NCBI RefSeq assembly: GCF_034347425.1 | Contig: NZ_CP133779.1 | Coordinates: 2,914,001-2,978,000, forward strand | Direction: 5' to 3' | Length of the DNA stretch: 64,000 nucleotides | Origin: Undibacterium sp. CCC3.4 | Lineage (GTDB): Bacteria; Pseudomonadota; Gammaproteobacteria; Burkholderiales; Burkholderiaceae_D | Shown here: piece after piece, positions 1 through 9,523 of the stretch | Layout of the letters: each line of letters begins with the position of its first letter | Position numbering within the stretch: position 1 is the stretch's first letter | The notes under the pieces: model-generated | What the model was told of the DNA's origin: nothing | Database searches by the model: none | Seen by the model: only the letters and a program-made list of their open reading frames with translations | Program-made: the position numbers and the translations under genes

Positions 1-259
1 CGATGCGGCCGAAGTCAAATGGATCATCGACGATGGGCATGAAAAAATCGGTGGTGGCGATCAGCGCTTGTTCATCGTTGAGACGCCAAACTGCGGCATC
101 ATCGGCCGTTTCTATGCCGACCATCAGCGCTGGCGGTACCGGGAAGCCGCTCGATTTCTTCAGAATTTCAGCCAATACGCCGGGGGCGATTTTACAGCCG
201 CAGCCGCCGCCGTGAGAAAAGGAGGTCAGGCGTACCGGCGTTTCGGTGGGTGTGGTCAT
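1..259 (-). CDS. selD: Selenide, water dikinase (SelD), N-terminal part, cut by the window edge
   Basis: Makes selenophosphate from selenide and ATP for selenocysteine and 2-selenouridine synthesis. Reading minus from 259 gives [19 protein letters not shown] followed by CGCK, the glycine-rich segment with the catalytic Cys-x-Cys-Lys typical of SelD, and later [18 protein letters not shown], which matches the family closely. The catalytic residue is Cys (TGC), not selenocysteine. An in-frame ATG at 280 also exists, but a TATAAT box at 291-296 would start transcription only a few bases before it, so 259 is preferred. The rest of the gene lies left of the window. A bidirectional-looking terminator separates it from the helicase gene upstream. 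Confidence 0.93.
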   Translation of the reverse strand, partial: MTTPTETPVRLTSFSHGGGCGCKIAPGVLAEILKKSSGFPVPPALMVGIETADDAAVWRLNDEQALIATTDFFMPIVDDPFDFGRI

Positions 260-290
260 GGTCGTTTCATCAGTCAGCATCAAGGCTATG

Positions 291-296
291 ATTATA
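291..296 (-). promoter_or_regulatory. Probable -10 box of selD
   Basis: The minus strand reads TATAAT here, placing a start point near 284-285, about 25 bases before the ATG at 259. No good -35 is seen because the upstream position falls in the terminator T tract. It is an inference from sequence alone. Confidence 0.4.
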
Positions 297-315
297 CGCT
301 GCAGCGCCTTGGAAT

Positions 316-348
316 AAAAAAAAGCGAACACCGCAGTGTTCGCTTTTT
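316..348 (-). terminator. Rho-independent terminator after the RhlE-type helicase gene
   Basis: Perfect 8-bp stem (GCGAACAC at 324-331, GTGTTCGC at 336-343) with a 4-base loop, flanked by A7-8 on one side and T5 on the other, so it can also work in the other direction. On the minus strand it follows the helicase stop by about 30 bases. Confidence 0.85.
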
Positions 349-376
349 GATAATGTTGCTTATATGCTGAAGACGA

Positions 377-1816
<1,440 letters not shown>

Positions 1817-2141
1817 GGAATTCTTTCGTAAAGATTTAGCGCGATGCAAACGTAACGCGCGCAACAATGCAGCGCCAACCAAACGAAATGAACACAGAAA
1901 ATCCAACAACGGACGACAATGAGATTTCGGCACAAAAGCTTTGCGCCGGGATGATGTCTTCGTAATACCAGACATGCAGGGCGGGAGGGCTTTTACATGC
2001 TCCATCAGAGGCTGATGAGCACAGGCTTGCGATGCTACAGGTTTTATTTGCTTTATATTGCAGTGCAAAAACGGAATGATACATGATTTCGACCAAACTT
2101 GCACAAGTTTTTGAGTTGGCCGCAATACTTACTCGGCGCTA
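1817..2141. other. 325-base gap upstream of the helicase gene
   Basis: Separates the helicase start from the EamA stop. It should hold the helicase promoter and a long 5' leader, as is common for cold-inducible RNA helicases. A TATAAA near 2050 and TATCAT near 2080 on the minus strand are possible -10 boxes, but none has a convincing -35. No terminator or RNA gene was recognised. Confidence 0.4.
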
Positions 2142-3011
2142 TCAGGCTTGTTGCCCGCGCTGTAGCCCAAACAGCGCAGCGATGATCAGCGCGCCACCGA
2201 GCAATACCGGCCAGCTCGGGAGCTCGCCCCACAGCGCGGCGGCCATCAGGATGGCCGTCGGCGGCACCAGATAGAGGGCGGCGGCGGCGCGGCTCAGTTG
2301 ACAGTGTTGCAGCACATAGGCCCAGGCCAAGTAGGCCAGCGCACTCGGGAATAGTCCCAGTAGCAGCACGGCCATGTTGACGCGCAGCGGTGCGGCAGCG
2401 ATTTGCACGGCCAGCCCCGGTAGATAAGCGCATAGCAACAAGGTGCCGCTCCAAATGGTGTAGCACACCATAGTCAAGTCGCTGTAGCGTTGACCGTAGC
2501 GTTTTTGCAGGCTGAAATAAATGCTCCATGATACGGCCGCCCCAAGTATCAGTGCGGCATAGCCGTAGTGGGGTGCGGCAGCGCTGCGGTCGCTCAGCGC
2601 CACCAACGCGGCACCGGCCATGGCCACGCCGATACAGCCCCAACGCCAGCGGCTGACCGCTTCACCCAAGAAAAAACGGGCAATCAGGGCGCTGAAGATA
2701 GGCGTCGATTGCGCCAAAATGCTGGCGGCACCGACGCTGACATGACGCTGACCGAGATTGAGGGCGAGATGATGGAAGCTGACGGCGAAGGCCCCGAGCA
2801 GCAGCAGCAGTGGGATATCGCGCCGCGCCGGCAAGGCGATGCCACGCCAGAGCGCGATGCCGAGCATGAACAGCGAAGCGATCAGGAAGCGCAGCAACGC
2901 CAGGCTGCCCGGCGCATAGGCTTGCAAGCCGCTGCGTATGCCTATCGGGGAATAGGCCCAGCACACGATGACGAAGGCGGTGGCGAGTTGGACTTTGCGT
3001 TGGGGAGTCAT
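2142..3011 (-). CDS. EamA/DMT-family membrane transporter
   Basis: The 289-residue protein is almost entirely hydrophobic, with about ten membrane helices in two EamA repeats (roughly 8-140 and 150-285), the architecture of drug/metabolite exporters such as RhaT/YdcZ/YedA relatives. Typical signatures include the Pro-Glu-like turns near VPPTAILMAA and the acidic residue in FFLGEAVSR. Start ATG 3011 has CAGGGAAAA about 5 bases upstream. Substrate cannot be told from sequence; family members export amino acids, metabolites or drugs from the cytoplasm. It stands alone on the minus strand. Confidence 0.85.
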   Translation of the reverse strand: MTPQRKVQLATAFVIVCWAYSPIGIRSGLQAYAPGSLALLRFLIASLFMLGIALWRGIALPARRDIPLLLLLGAFAVSFHHLALNLGQRHVSVGAASILAQSTPIFSALIARFFLGEAVSRWRWGCIGVAMAGAALVALSDRSAAAPHYGYAALILGAAVSWSIYFSLQKRYGQRYSDLTMVCYTIWSGTLLLCAYLPGLAVQIAAAPLRVNMAVLLLGLFPSALAYLAWAYVLQHCQLSRAAAALYLVPPTAILMAAALWGELPSWPVLLGGALIIAALFGLQRGQQA

Positions 3012-3125
3012 GGTATTTTCCCTGAGGGGCCGCTATGCTTATCCCTTGATGTAAACTATTTTAGTGTGAGCGAGATAAGTTGTCTGCTTATTTATTTGCA
3101 CACGTTCGCGAGCATTCTCTGCTGC

Positions 3126-4280
3126 TCACGGCTTACAAGTACTGTTCAGCCGCAAGCTGCCGTTGGCATCAAACGTATAGCGCCGTTCCAGCCAGCCGCC
3201 GGCAAACAGGCTCAGCACGCGGTCATAGTAGGCTTGCGGTGGGCGTGCTTGCAGCCTTTGTTGCTGGTGATCGAAGGCTTTGTGGGCGCGGCTGGCTTGG
3301 AAAAACGGTAGTAATGCCGCCGAAAAGCCACTGCCAGCGCTGCCCGTTGTGATGCCATTATCGATGCGCACGTATTCGGGCGGGTAGCCCAGTTGTTCGG
3401 TCAGGGTCGCCATCGGAGCGAGGGCTTTGAGCAGGGCGGCGCGTTCCGGCACCGTATCGGCCAGCATGCCGGTCCACAGGTAGACGCGAATGGCGTTGTA
3501 GCCGCCGCGCCCTTGCTCGGCACCATCGCTGTCAATGCTGAAGCCGCTGGCGGCGCTGTAGCGTATCCAATCGGCCGCATAGCCTTTGGGCGCGGAGCCG
3601 ACAGTAATCGCGAAGGCAGAATGGGCCAATTGGCCCCAACGCGCGTCTTTGTGGGCAGTTTCGAGGCCACGCAAGACTTGCAGCGGCAGGTAGCTGGCAT
3701 TGAGTTTCCAACTGGTCGGCGAATTGGCGGCTGCATAAGCAAAGCCGCGCGGTGCCGGCAGTAAGGCCAGACCTAAGCCGGGCAGTTCGGCGCTTTCTTC
3801 TTTCAGTATGCGCGCCGCAAGCAAGCGGCCGAGCGCGCGGTAGCGCGGCGTTTGCCAATGGCGGCCGGCTTGTTCGAGCAGGTAGGCGAGCCACAGGTCG
3901 GCATCGCTGGCGCTGTTGTCATCGAGTATGCCCCAGCTTTGATCGGGGCGCTGGCCCCATTGCCAAGCCGGTAAGCGTACCGTCAGATCGCCACCGGCCA
4001 GATTATTTTCGGTCCAAGTTAGCAGGGTGTCGAAGCTGCTGCGGTCGTTGGCGACGAGGGCGAAAAACATGCCGTAGACTTGGGCTTCGGAAACGGTGGT
4101 TTGCTGCGCTTCTTTGCGATCGGTGACGCGGCCGTCGACGCTGATCATCTGATGTTTGAATTGTTCCCATTCCGGCCAAGGCGCGGCGCAATCGGCCGCG
4201 CTGGCATGGGCGTGGCCAAGGAGGAGCAAACAACTGCATGCCAAACAGGTGAAACGACGGCGGTAATGGTTGGTGCGCAT
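3126..4280 (-). CDS. bcsZ: BcsZ-like glycoside hydrolase family 8 (endoglucanase-type)
   Basis: BcsZ cleaves beta-1,4-glucan in the periplasm during cellulose export. From ATG 4280 the 384-residue protein has a signal peptide (CLACSCLLLLGHAHASA), then the conserved BcsZ blocks: TTVSEAQVYGMFFAL with the proton-donor Glu65, LDDNSASDADLW near 119-130, and APKGYAADWIRY near 230-241. At the place where E. coli BcsZ has its general base (SYDAIRVY, Asp243) this protein reads GGYNAIRVY, so Asn262 replaces Asp. No bcsA/bcsB lie nearby. A GTG at 4367 could extend it by 29 residues, but the signal peptide fits 4280; neither start has a good Shine-Dalgarno site. Confidence 0.85.
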   Translation of the reverse strand: MRTNHYRRRFTCLACSCLLLLGHAHASAADCAAPWPEWEQFKHQMISVDGRVTDRKEAQQTTVSEAQVYGMFFALVANDRSSFDTLLTWTENNLAGGDLTVRLPAWQWGQRPDQSWGILDDNSASDADLWLAYLLEQAGRHWQTPRYRALGRLLAARILKEESAELPGLGLALLPAPRGFAYAAANSPTSWKLNASYLPLQVLRGLETAHKDARWGQLAHSAFAITVGSAPKGYAADWIRYSAASGFSIDSDGAEQGRGGYNAIRVYLWTGMLADTVPERAALLKALAPMATLTEQLGYPPEYVRIDNGITTGSAGSGFSAALLPFFQASRAHKAFDHQQQRLQARPPQAYYDRVLSLFAGGWLERRYTFDANGSLRLNSTCKP

Positions 4281-4440
4281 GGTGTGGTTGGATCGTTTGA
4301 GTAAAGCCCATGGGGCGGCAGGTGAAAGTGTAAAGCATGCAGCAAGTAAATGTGCAAGTGGCCGCACTTGGTTTTATTTGAGTAATGTGGATGAGACTGA
4401 TACGATGCAGCAATGAAGTGTGTTAACCATAGGATAAAGA

Positions 4441-5193
4441 ATGCGCAACAAATTGTTCAGTCTGCTGTTTTGTATGACAGTGACACTACCGGCCGCTGCC
4501 GAGACGATTTCGGTGGCGGTGGCGGCGAATGTACAGTATGTCTTCGATGACTTGAAGGCGGCCTTCAAACAGGAAACCGGGCACGAGGCACAGGGGGTGT
4601 TCAATTCTTCGGGTAAGTTTGTGGCGCAGATCAGTAATGGTGCGCCCTTCGATGTATTCTTGTCGGCCGATATGGAATTTCCCGAAAAATTGTATCGAGA
4701 TGGCTTTACCACGGCAGCCCCGAAGGTGTATGCCAGCGGTGCGCTGGTGTTGTGGAGCAGTAAAAGCCGCGATTGGCAGCAGTGGCAGCAATTACTGAGC
4801 AGTGCCGCGATCACGCGCATTGCGCTGGCTAACCCCAAGACTGCACCTTACGGTCGCGAAGCCATGAAAATGCTGAAAACCTTGGGTCTGGATGCTGCTG
4901 TACAGAGCAAACTGGTGTTTGGTGAAAGTATTTCGCAAACCAATCAATATATCGACTCGGGCTTGGTCGATCTCGGTTTCACCGCCAAGTCGGTGGTGCT
5001 GTCGCCGCAGATGCAGGGCCATGGCAGTTGGGTAGAGATGCCGAAGTCTGCGTATGAACCGATTGCGCAGGGGGCGGTGTTGCTTAATTATGGTCGACAA
5101 CATCATGCGCAAGCGGCGCAGCAGTTTTATGACTTCATGTATTCGGCCAAAGCACGGGCGATTTTGCAGCGTTACGGTTATTTGCTGCCATGA
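4441..5193 (+). CDS. modA: Molybdate ABC transporter, periplasmic binding protein ModA
   Basis: Captures molybdate in the periplasm for the ModBC importer. The 250-residue precursor has a signal peptide (residues 1-20) and ModA landmarks: ISVAVAANV near the mature N-terminus, the oxyanion-binding NSSGK and GAPFDVFLSAD segments, NPKTAPYGREA, and the C-terminal GYLLP. The stop overlaps the next gene by four bases (ATGA). It starts a coupled operon modA / di-TOBE / modB / modC. No ModE-type palindrome was recognised upstream. The bcsZ-like gene diverges from it. Confidence 0.95.
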   Translation: MRNKLFSLLFCMTVTLPAAAETISVAVAANVQYVFDDLKAAFKQETGHEAQGVFNSSGKFVAQISNGAPFDVFLSADMEFPEKLYRDGFTTAAPKVYASGALVLWSSKSRDWQQWQQLLSSAAITRIALANPKTAPYGREAMKMLKTLGLDAAVQSKLVFGESISQTNQYIDSGLVDLGFTAKSVVLSPQMQGHGSWVEMPKSAYEPIAQGAVLLNYGRQHHAQAAQQFYDFMYSAKARAILQRYGYLLP

Positions 5194-5624
5194 ATTGTTT
5201 GCACGGAACAATTTTGGCGGTCGAGGCGCATGGTACTGTCGCCATCGTCGATGTCGCCGTGGGTGCACTGCAATTGACGGCGACCTTGCTGGGCAGCGCG
5301 CAGCAATTGGCGACTTGGCAGGCGGCGCAGCCGGTACAGATGCTGTTCAAGGAAACCGAAGTGGCCTTGGCCAAGAATTTACAGGGGCAAATCAGCCTGC
5401 GTAATCGCTTGCCCGGCCGCATAGTCGAGATCGAATGGGGACAGCTATTGACGCGCGTGCTCGTGCTGCTGGATGATCTCGCCGGCGTGACGATCAGTTC
5501 CGTCATCACCACGCGCTCGGCCAAGAATTTGCAACTGCAAGTCGGTGATGCACTCGAGGGGCTGGTGAAGGCGAACGAGATGAGTATTATGGCTGGCTCG
5601 GCTAATGATGGAGTGGTGGCATGA
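5190..5624 (+). CDS. Molybdate-binding di-TOBE (Mop/molbindin-like) protein
   Basis: A 144-residue protein made of two TOBE/Mop repeats (about 1-68 and 72-138); the second repeat shows the usual SARNQL-like pattern in modified form (RSAKNLQLQVGD). Such proteins bind molybdate oxyanions and serve as cytoplasmic stores or as the sensor half of ModE. There is no helix-turn-helix domain, so it is a stand-alone molbindin, not ModE. It overlaps modA and modB by ATGA at both ends, so all are probably co-translated. Confidence 0.85.
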   Translation: MNCLHGTILAVEAHGTVAIVDVAVGALQLTATLLGSAQQLATWQAAQPVQMLFKETEVALAKNLQGQISLRNRLPGRIVEIEWGQLLTRVLVLLDDLAGVTISSVITTRSAKNLQLQVGDALEGLVKANEMSIMAGSANDGVVA

Positions 5625-6307
5625 TAGGCGGCATCGATACGGCACCGTTGTGGCTGAGTTTTCGTCTGGCGGCCTTGACGACAGCGTTGCTGTTGCCAAT
5701 CGGTATAGCGCTGGCTTATTTTTTGGCTTCGTCGCAAAGCCGCCTGAAACCCTTGTGGGAAACGCTGGTCAGCATGCCGCTGGTGCTGCCGCCTTCGGTA
5801 TTGGGATTTTATTTGTTGCTGGCTTTGAGTCCGCAGCACGCTTTCGGGCACTGGCTGGAGCAGTATTTGCATCTGAAGTTGGTGTTCAGTTTTTCCGGTT
5901 TGGTGCTCGGTTCACTGATCTTCAGTTTGCCGTTTATGGTGCAACCGCTGCAAGCCGGTTTGCAAAATTTACCAGCGTCTTTACTCGAAGCCTCGCGCAG
6001 TTTGGGTAAATCCGATTTCTACACCTTGTGGCGTATTTTGTTACCCAATATCAAACCGGCTGTGTTGACCGGGGTGGTGTTGAGCTTCGCGCATACGGTC
6101 GGCGAGTTCGGTGTGGTGTTGATGATAGGCGGAAATATTCCCGGTGTGAGCAAGGTCGCTTCGCTGGCGATTTATGATGAGGTGGAGAGCCTCAATTATG
6201 CCGCTGCCCATACCTATGCGGCCGTGCTGTTGGTGCTCAGTTTCAGTATTTTATTGGGCGTGTATTTACTCAATCGCCGCAGCCTTGCTGCGCGGATGTG
6301 GCCATGA
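5621..6307 (+). CDS. modB: Molybdate ABC transporter permease ModB
   Basis: Forms the membrane channel of the molybdate importer. The 228-residue protein has about five membrane helices and the cytoplasmic EAA loop (LEASRSLGKSDFYTLWRI) that contacts ModC, followed by the conserved GEFGVVLMIGGNIPG block diagnostic of ModB. Start ATG overlaps the di-TOBE stop, and its stop overlaps the modC start (ATGTGGCCATGA). Confidence 0.95.
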   Translation: MIGGIDTAPLWLSFRLAALTTALLLPIGIALAYFLASSQSRLKPLWETLVSMPLVLPPSVLGFYLLLALSPQHAFGHWLEQYLHLKLVFSFSGLVLGSLIFSLPFMVQPLQAGLQNLPASLLEASRSLGKSDFYTLWRILLPNIKPAVLTGVVLSFAHTVGEFGVVLMIGGNIPGVSKVASLAIYDEVESLNYAAAHTYAAVLLVLSFSILLGVYLLNRRSLAARMWP

Positions 6308-7206
6308 TTACATTCGATTGCCAAAAGTCTTTGCAAAGCAGTCAGGGGGCGCTGCGCCTCGATGTGCAATTTGAGCTTGCGGCCGGTGCCTGTGCGGCCT
6401 TGTTCGGGGTCTCGGGAGCTGGTAAAACCACGCTCTTGCGCATGTTGGCCGGTTTAACCGCACCCGACAGCGGGTGCATCACGGTTGATGGTCAGTGTTG
6501 GTATGACAGTGCGCGTGGCATCAATTTGCCGCCGCAACAGCGTGCGCTCGGTTTGGTGTTTCAGGATTATGCCTTGTTTCCAAATTTGAACGTGGCGCAG
6601 CAGGTCGCGTATGCCTTGCCAGCGGGGCAGGAACAGGTATGCCAACGTTTGCTGGAGTTGAGCGGTTTAGCAGCCTTGCGTGAGCGCTTGCCGGCGCAAT
6701 TATCGGGCGGGCAAAAGCAGCGCGTGGCCTTGGCGCGCGCGCTCGGGCGTGTGATTGGCAGTCAGGCGCGCGTGTTGCTGCTCGATGAAGCCTTGACGGC
6801 GCTCGATTCCGCCATGCGTGCGCAATTACAGGATGAATTGATACAACTGCAACGCGAATTCGGTTTGACTACCTTGTTTGTCAGTCATGATGTCGGTGAA
6901 GTGTTTAAGTTGGCGCAACAAGTTTTTCTGCTGGAAAACGGCACGGTGGCGCGCAGTGGCAGTCCGTCAGAGATGTTTTTGCAGCAGCGTATGCAGGGGC
7001 AATTATTATTGCAGGCGCAAGTGCTGGCGGTACGGCGCGAAGAGGTGGTATTTATTTTGTCGCTGCTGGTCGGTGCGGATATCGTTGAAATCATCGCCGC
7101 CGCCGATGAAGTGCAAAATTTGCAGGTCGGCGAGAGGATTGCGATTTCGGCCAAGGCTTTCAGTCCGCTGATCGTCAGAAACAAGCCAGCCGTGGCCATA
7201 AGCTGA
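6304..7206 (+). CDS. modC: Molybdate ABC transporter ATP-binding protein ModC
   Basis: Hydrolyses ATP to drive molybdate uptake. The 300-residue protein carries GVSGAGKT (35-42), FQDYALFP (Q-loop), LSGGQKQR (133-140), LLLDE (158-162) and the switch His195, then a C-terminal TOBE domain of about 65 residues. The usual Walker B continuation DEPLSALD reads DEALTALD here, a mild change. ATG 6304 overlaps the modB stop; a GTG two codons earlier is possible but less likely. Confidence 0.93.
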   Translation: MITFDCQKSLQSSQGALRLDVQFELAAGACAALFGVSGAGKTTLLRMLAGLTAPDSGCITVDGQCWYDSARGINLPPQQRALGLVFQDYALFPNLNVAQQVAYALPAGQEQVCQRLLELSGLAALRERLPAQLSGGQKQRVALARALGRVIGSQARVLLLDEALTALDSAMRAQLQDELIQLQREFGLTTLFVSHDVGEVFKLAQQVFLLENGTVARSGSPSEMFLQQRMQGQLLLQAQVLAVRREEVVFILSLLVGADIVEIIAAADEVQNLQVGERIAISAKAFSPLIVRNKPAVAIS

Positions 7207-7235
7207 GTCTGCTGCCACTGATGTCGGCAGCAGAC
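7207..7235. terminator. Perfect inverted repeat between convergent modC and fabI
   Basis: Arms GTCTGCTGCC (7207-7216) and GGCAGCAGAC (7226-7235) pair perfectly over 10 bp with a 9-base loop, starting one base after the modC stop. There is no T tract on either side, so it may protect 3' ends or act as a weak bidirectional terminator. Confidence 0.55.
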
Positions 7236-7245
7236 GCCCATGCGA

Positions 7246-8037
7246 TTACGCGTAGGATTCGGCGTTCAAACCCATGACATGCGAAAAACCGCCATCGACA
7301 TAGGTAATTTCGCCGGTGATGCCGTTGGCCAGTGGCGAGAGCAGGAAGGCGGCGGTGTTGCCGACGTCTTCGATGGTCACATTGCGACGCAAGGGTGCAT
7401 GCGCGGCAACGAAGCCAAGCAATTTACCGAAATCTTTGATGCCGCTGGCAGCCAAAGTTTTGATCGGGCCGGCCGAGATACCATTGACGCGTATGCCTTT
7501 TTTACCGAGGTTTTCCGCCAAATAGCGTACCGAGGCTTCCAACGACGCTTTCGCCAAGCCCATGGTGTTGTAATGCGGAATGGCGCGAATGGCACCGAGG
7601 TAAGACAGGGTCAGCAGGGCCGAGTTTTCATGCAGCAAAGGCAGGGCCGCTTTGGCCATAGCTGGGAAGCTGTAAGCCGAGATATCATGCGCGATGCGGA
7701 AGGCTTCGCGTGAAAAACCATCGAGGAATTCGCCGGCGATGGCTTCGCGTGGCGCAAAGCCGATCGCATGCACCAAACCATCGAGTTTGTCCCAATGCTT
7801 GGCGAGATCGGTGAAGACCGCATCGATTTGCTCGTCGCTGGCAACATCACAGTCAAACACCAGTTTGCTGTCGAATTCTGCCGCGAAATCAGTGATCCGG
7901 TCTTTGAAACGTTCGCCGACATAGGTGAAAGCCAGTTCTGCGCCTTCGCGTTTGCATGCCTGGGCAATGCCATAAGCGATGGAGCGGTTGGACAGCAAAC
8001 CGGTGATCAGAATTTTTTTGCCTTGCAGAAATGCCAT
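7246..8037 (-). CDS. fabI: Enoyl-[acyl-carrier-protein] reductase (NADH) FabI
   Basis: Carries out the last step of each fatty-acid elongation round, reducing trans-2-enoyl-ACP. The 263-residue protein begins [13 protein letters not shown] and keeps the FabI catalytic residues Tyr146, Tyr156 and Lys163 ([19 protein letters not shown]) and the triclosan-contact region AIGFAP with Gly93. Length matches E. coli FabI (262). Start has CTGGAG 6 bases upstream. It is convergent with modC and is monocistronic or preceded by the tldE-like gene 163 bases upstream. Confidence 0.97.
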   Translation of the reverse strand: MAFLQGKKILITGLLSNRSIAYGIAQACKREGAELAFTYVGERFKDRITDFAAEFDSKLVFDCDVASDEQIDAVFTDLAKHWDKLDGLVHAIGFAPREAIAGEFLDGFSREAFRIAHDISAYSFPAMAKAALPLLHENSALLTLSYLGAIRAIPHYNTMGLAKASLEASVRYLAENLGKKGIRVNGISAGPIKTLAASGIKDFGKLLGFVAAHAPLRRNVTIEDVGNTAAFLLSPLANGITGEITYVDGGFSHVMGLNAESYA

Positions 8038-8111
8038 ATTGACTCCAGATAAAATCGTCTTTCCTTGCCGTCAGCGCTGTGGTGCACGGATCGGCAGAAT
8101 AGAATGTTTGG

Positions 8112-8130
8112 TTTCAGGAAACTCCTGAAA
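8112..8130. promoter_or_regulatory. 8-bp inverted repeat in the fabI upstream region
   Basis: TTTCAGGA (8112-8119) and TCCTGAAA (8123-8130) form a perfect palindrome with a 3-base spacer, about 75-95 bases before the fabI start. It could be an operator or the hairpin ending the tldE-like transcript; it has no T tract. Confidence 0.35.
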
Positions 8131-8200
8131 ATTGTTGTGCGAGGCGAAATTCAGCGCGTTCATCACAACAGGTCGGAATTGTAGTGGTTAAGCGCGAATG

Positions 8201-9523
8201 TTACAACACGAAACGCATCGCCTTCAACAAGGCCCCCGGTAACTGCGCACCGCCGGTGCGTCGTTCGCCGTAGGATTGGTCATCCATGATGAGTTCGGTT
8301 TGGGTTGTCAGCGCCAATAATTCATCGCCCAGCAAGCGGTAGAGTGAGTCATCGAAGCGCATCACATTGAGTGGTGCGCGAATCACGCCATCTTCAACCC
8401 AGAAGCAGGCAAAGCGGGTCATGCCGGTGATGCGACAACTGGCGCGATCGGAAAAATTCAAATACCAGAGGTTGCTGATGTAGATACCGGTACCGAGTGC
8501 GGCCAGAGCTTGCTCCATGTCTAGTTCGCCGCCCTGCATGCGCAATGAGTGGCAGCTTTCTTCCGAGTCGGCGCCGTTATCGGCGATGCCGTATTCTTTA
8601 GCGCTGCGCGGCGACACCATACTGCCGCACAACTGTCCGGCACGGATGAGGGCGATCTGCGGTGGCTTGATGAAGCCCTGTTCTTGAAAGCTCGGGGCGA
8701 TGCCGAGTTGCTTGTCTTCCCACAGATGCAGCGCCGGATTGAGCGCTACCGCGCCACTGTGCAGCCGTTGCAGGCAGCTTTGTTGGGTGCGCAGGGCTTT
8801 TTCCGACAGCCCGCGCCAGTTCAGCATGCCTAGCAATTCATTGAGTGCGGTTGGCGTCAGATACACCCGGTAGTCGCCCGGCGTGATGCTGATGGCCGGG
8901 CGCGCCAATAACAGCAGTTGTTGTTTTGATAGTGCGAATTTTTGCAAAAATTGCTGTTGATCCCATTGCATGCCGGCGTAATTGGACTTGATGGCCTTGT
9001 CTCCGGCATGAAACAGGCTCCAGTCGAAATTAAAATTTTTCGTTTGATACCAGTTTCGCTGTCCGGCGCAATTCGCAAAGCCGCGGCAAATGCTGCCATA
9101 GCTGAGCAAGCCGACCAGGTCGAGGCCGGCAGCAGCAGCCAGAATCTGGGCGACCAGTTCGGCGGCGCTCGGCAGTGCGCTGTCTTGCACCGTGCTGCTG
9201 TGGCTGACGCTGCTGGTGCTGAGCCAATGCGGGTCGGCTGGCAGATCGGGCAACTCGCTGCGTAATTGCAGCAGACAGTCATCGAGCAGGGGCAGGTCAG
9301 TCTCAGTATTGCCACTGAGATTGATACTGCGGCTGCTATGGCAACTGCCGCGCAGCAATTGCAGACGTAAAACAATTTGTTGCACATGACCGGGTTGGCG
9401 GATGGTGCTGTGGTTGAAGCGCACGAAGTCGCTGCTCTCGGCCGACAAATAGCAGGTGCTTTGTTCCTCGTCTTGCAGTTGGGTTTGCACGTAGTCGGCG
9501 AGTTGGTAAAAAAATTCTTGCAT
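8201..9523 (-). CDS. TldE/PmbA-family metalloprotease partner subunit
   Basis: The 440-residue protein resembles the U62-family partner subunit PmbA/TldE: it shares the fold region GDYRVYLTPTALNELLGML, the GIYISNLWYLNFSDRA block and a C-terminal segment listing a variable metal-site-less core, and it has no HExxxH motif. In known pairs TldE lacks the zinc site and pairs with TldD to degrade or trim unfolded peptides (for example microcin B17 maturation). Its ATG overlaps the stop of the TldD-like gene (TGATG), consistent with a heterodimer made in equal amounts. It is the last gene of the importer operon. The protein is divergent, so I do not assign the housekeeping name. Confidence 0.8.
   Translation of the reverse strand: MQEFFYQLADYVQTQLQDEEQSTCYLSAESSDFVRFNHSTIRQPGHVQQIVLRLQLLRGSCHSSRSINLSGNTETDLPLLDDCLLQLRSELPDLPADPHWLSTSSVSHSSTVQDSALPSAAELVAQILAAAAGLDLVGLLSYGSICRGFANCAGQRNWYQTKNFNFDWSLFHAGDKAIKSNYAGMQWDQQQFLQKFALSKQQLLLLARPAISITPGDYRVYLTPTALNELLGMLNWRGLSEKALRTQQSCLQRLHSGAVALNPALHLWEDKQLGIAPSFQEQGFIKPPQIALIRAGQLCGSMVSPRSAKEYGIADNGADSEESCHSLRMQGGELDMEQALAALGTGIYISNLWYLNFSDRASCRITGMTRFACFWVEDGVIRAPLNVMRFDDSLYRLLGDELLALTTQTELIMDDQSYGERRTGGAQLPGALLKAMRFVL

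Noticed and set aside
1817..2125. Upstream extension of the helicase open frame
   Set aside because: The extra 103 residues have no family likeness, while MSFEALGL at 1816 is a typical RhlE start.
4441..5624. Di-TOBE protein as ModE regulator
   Set aside because: There is no N-terminal helix-turn-helix domain, so it is a stand-alone molbindin-like protein.
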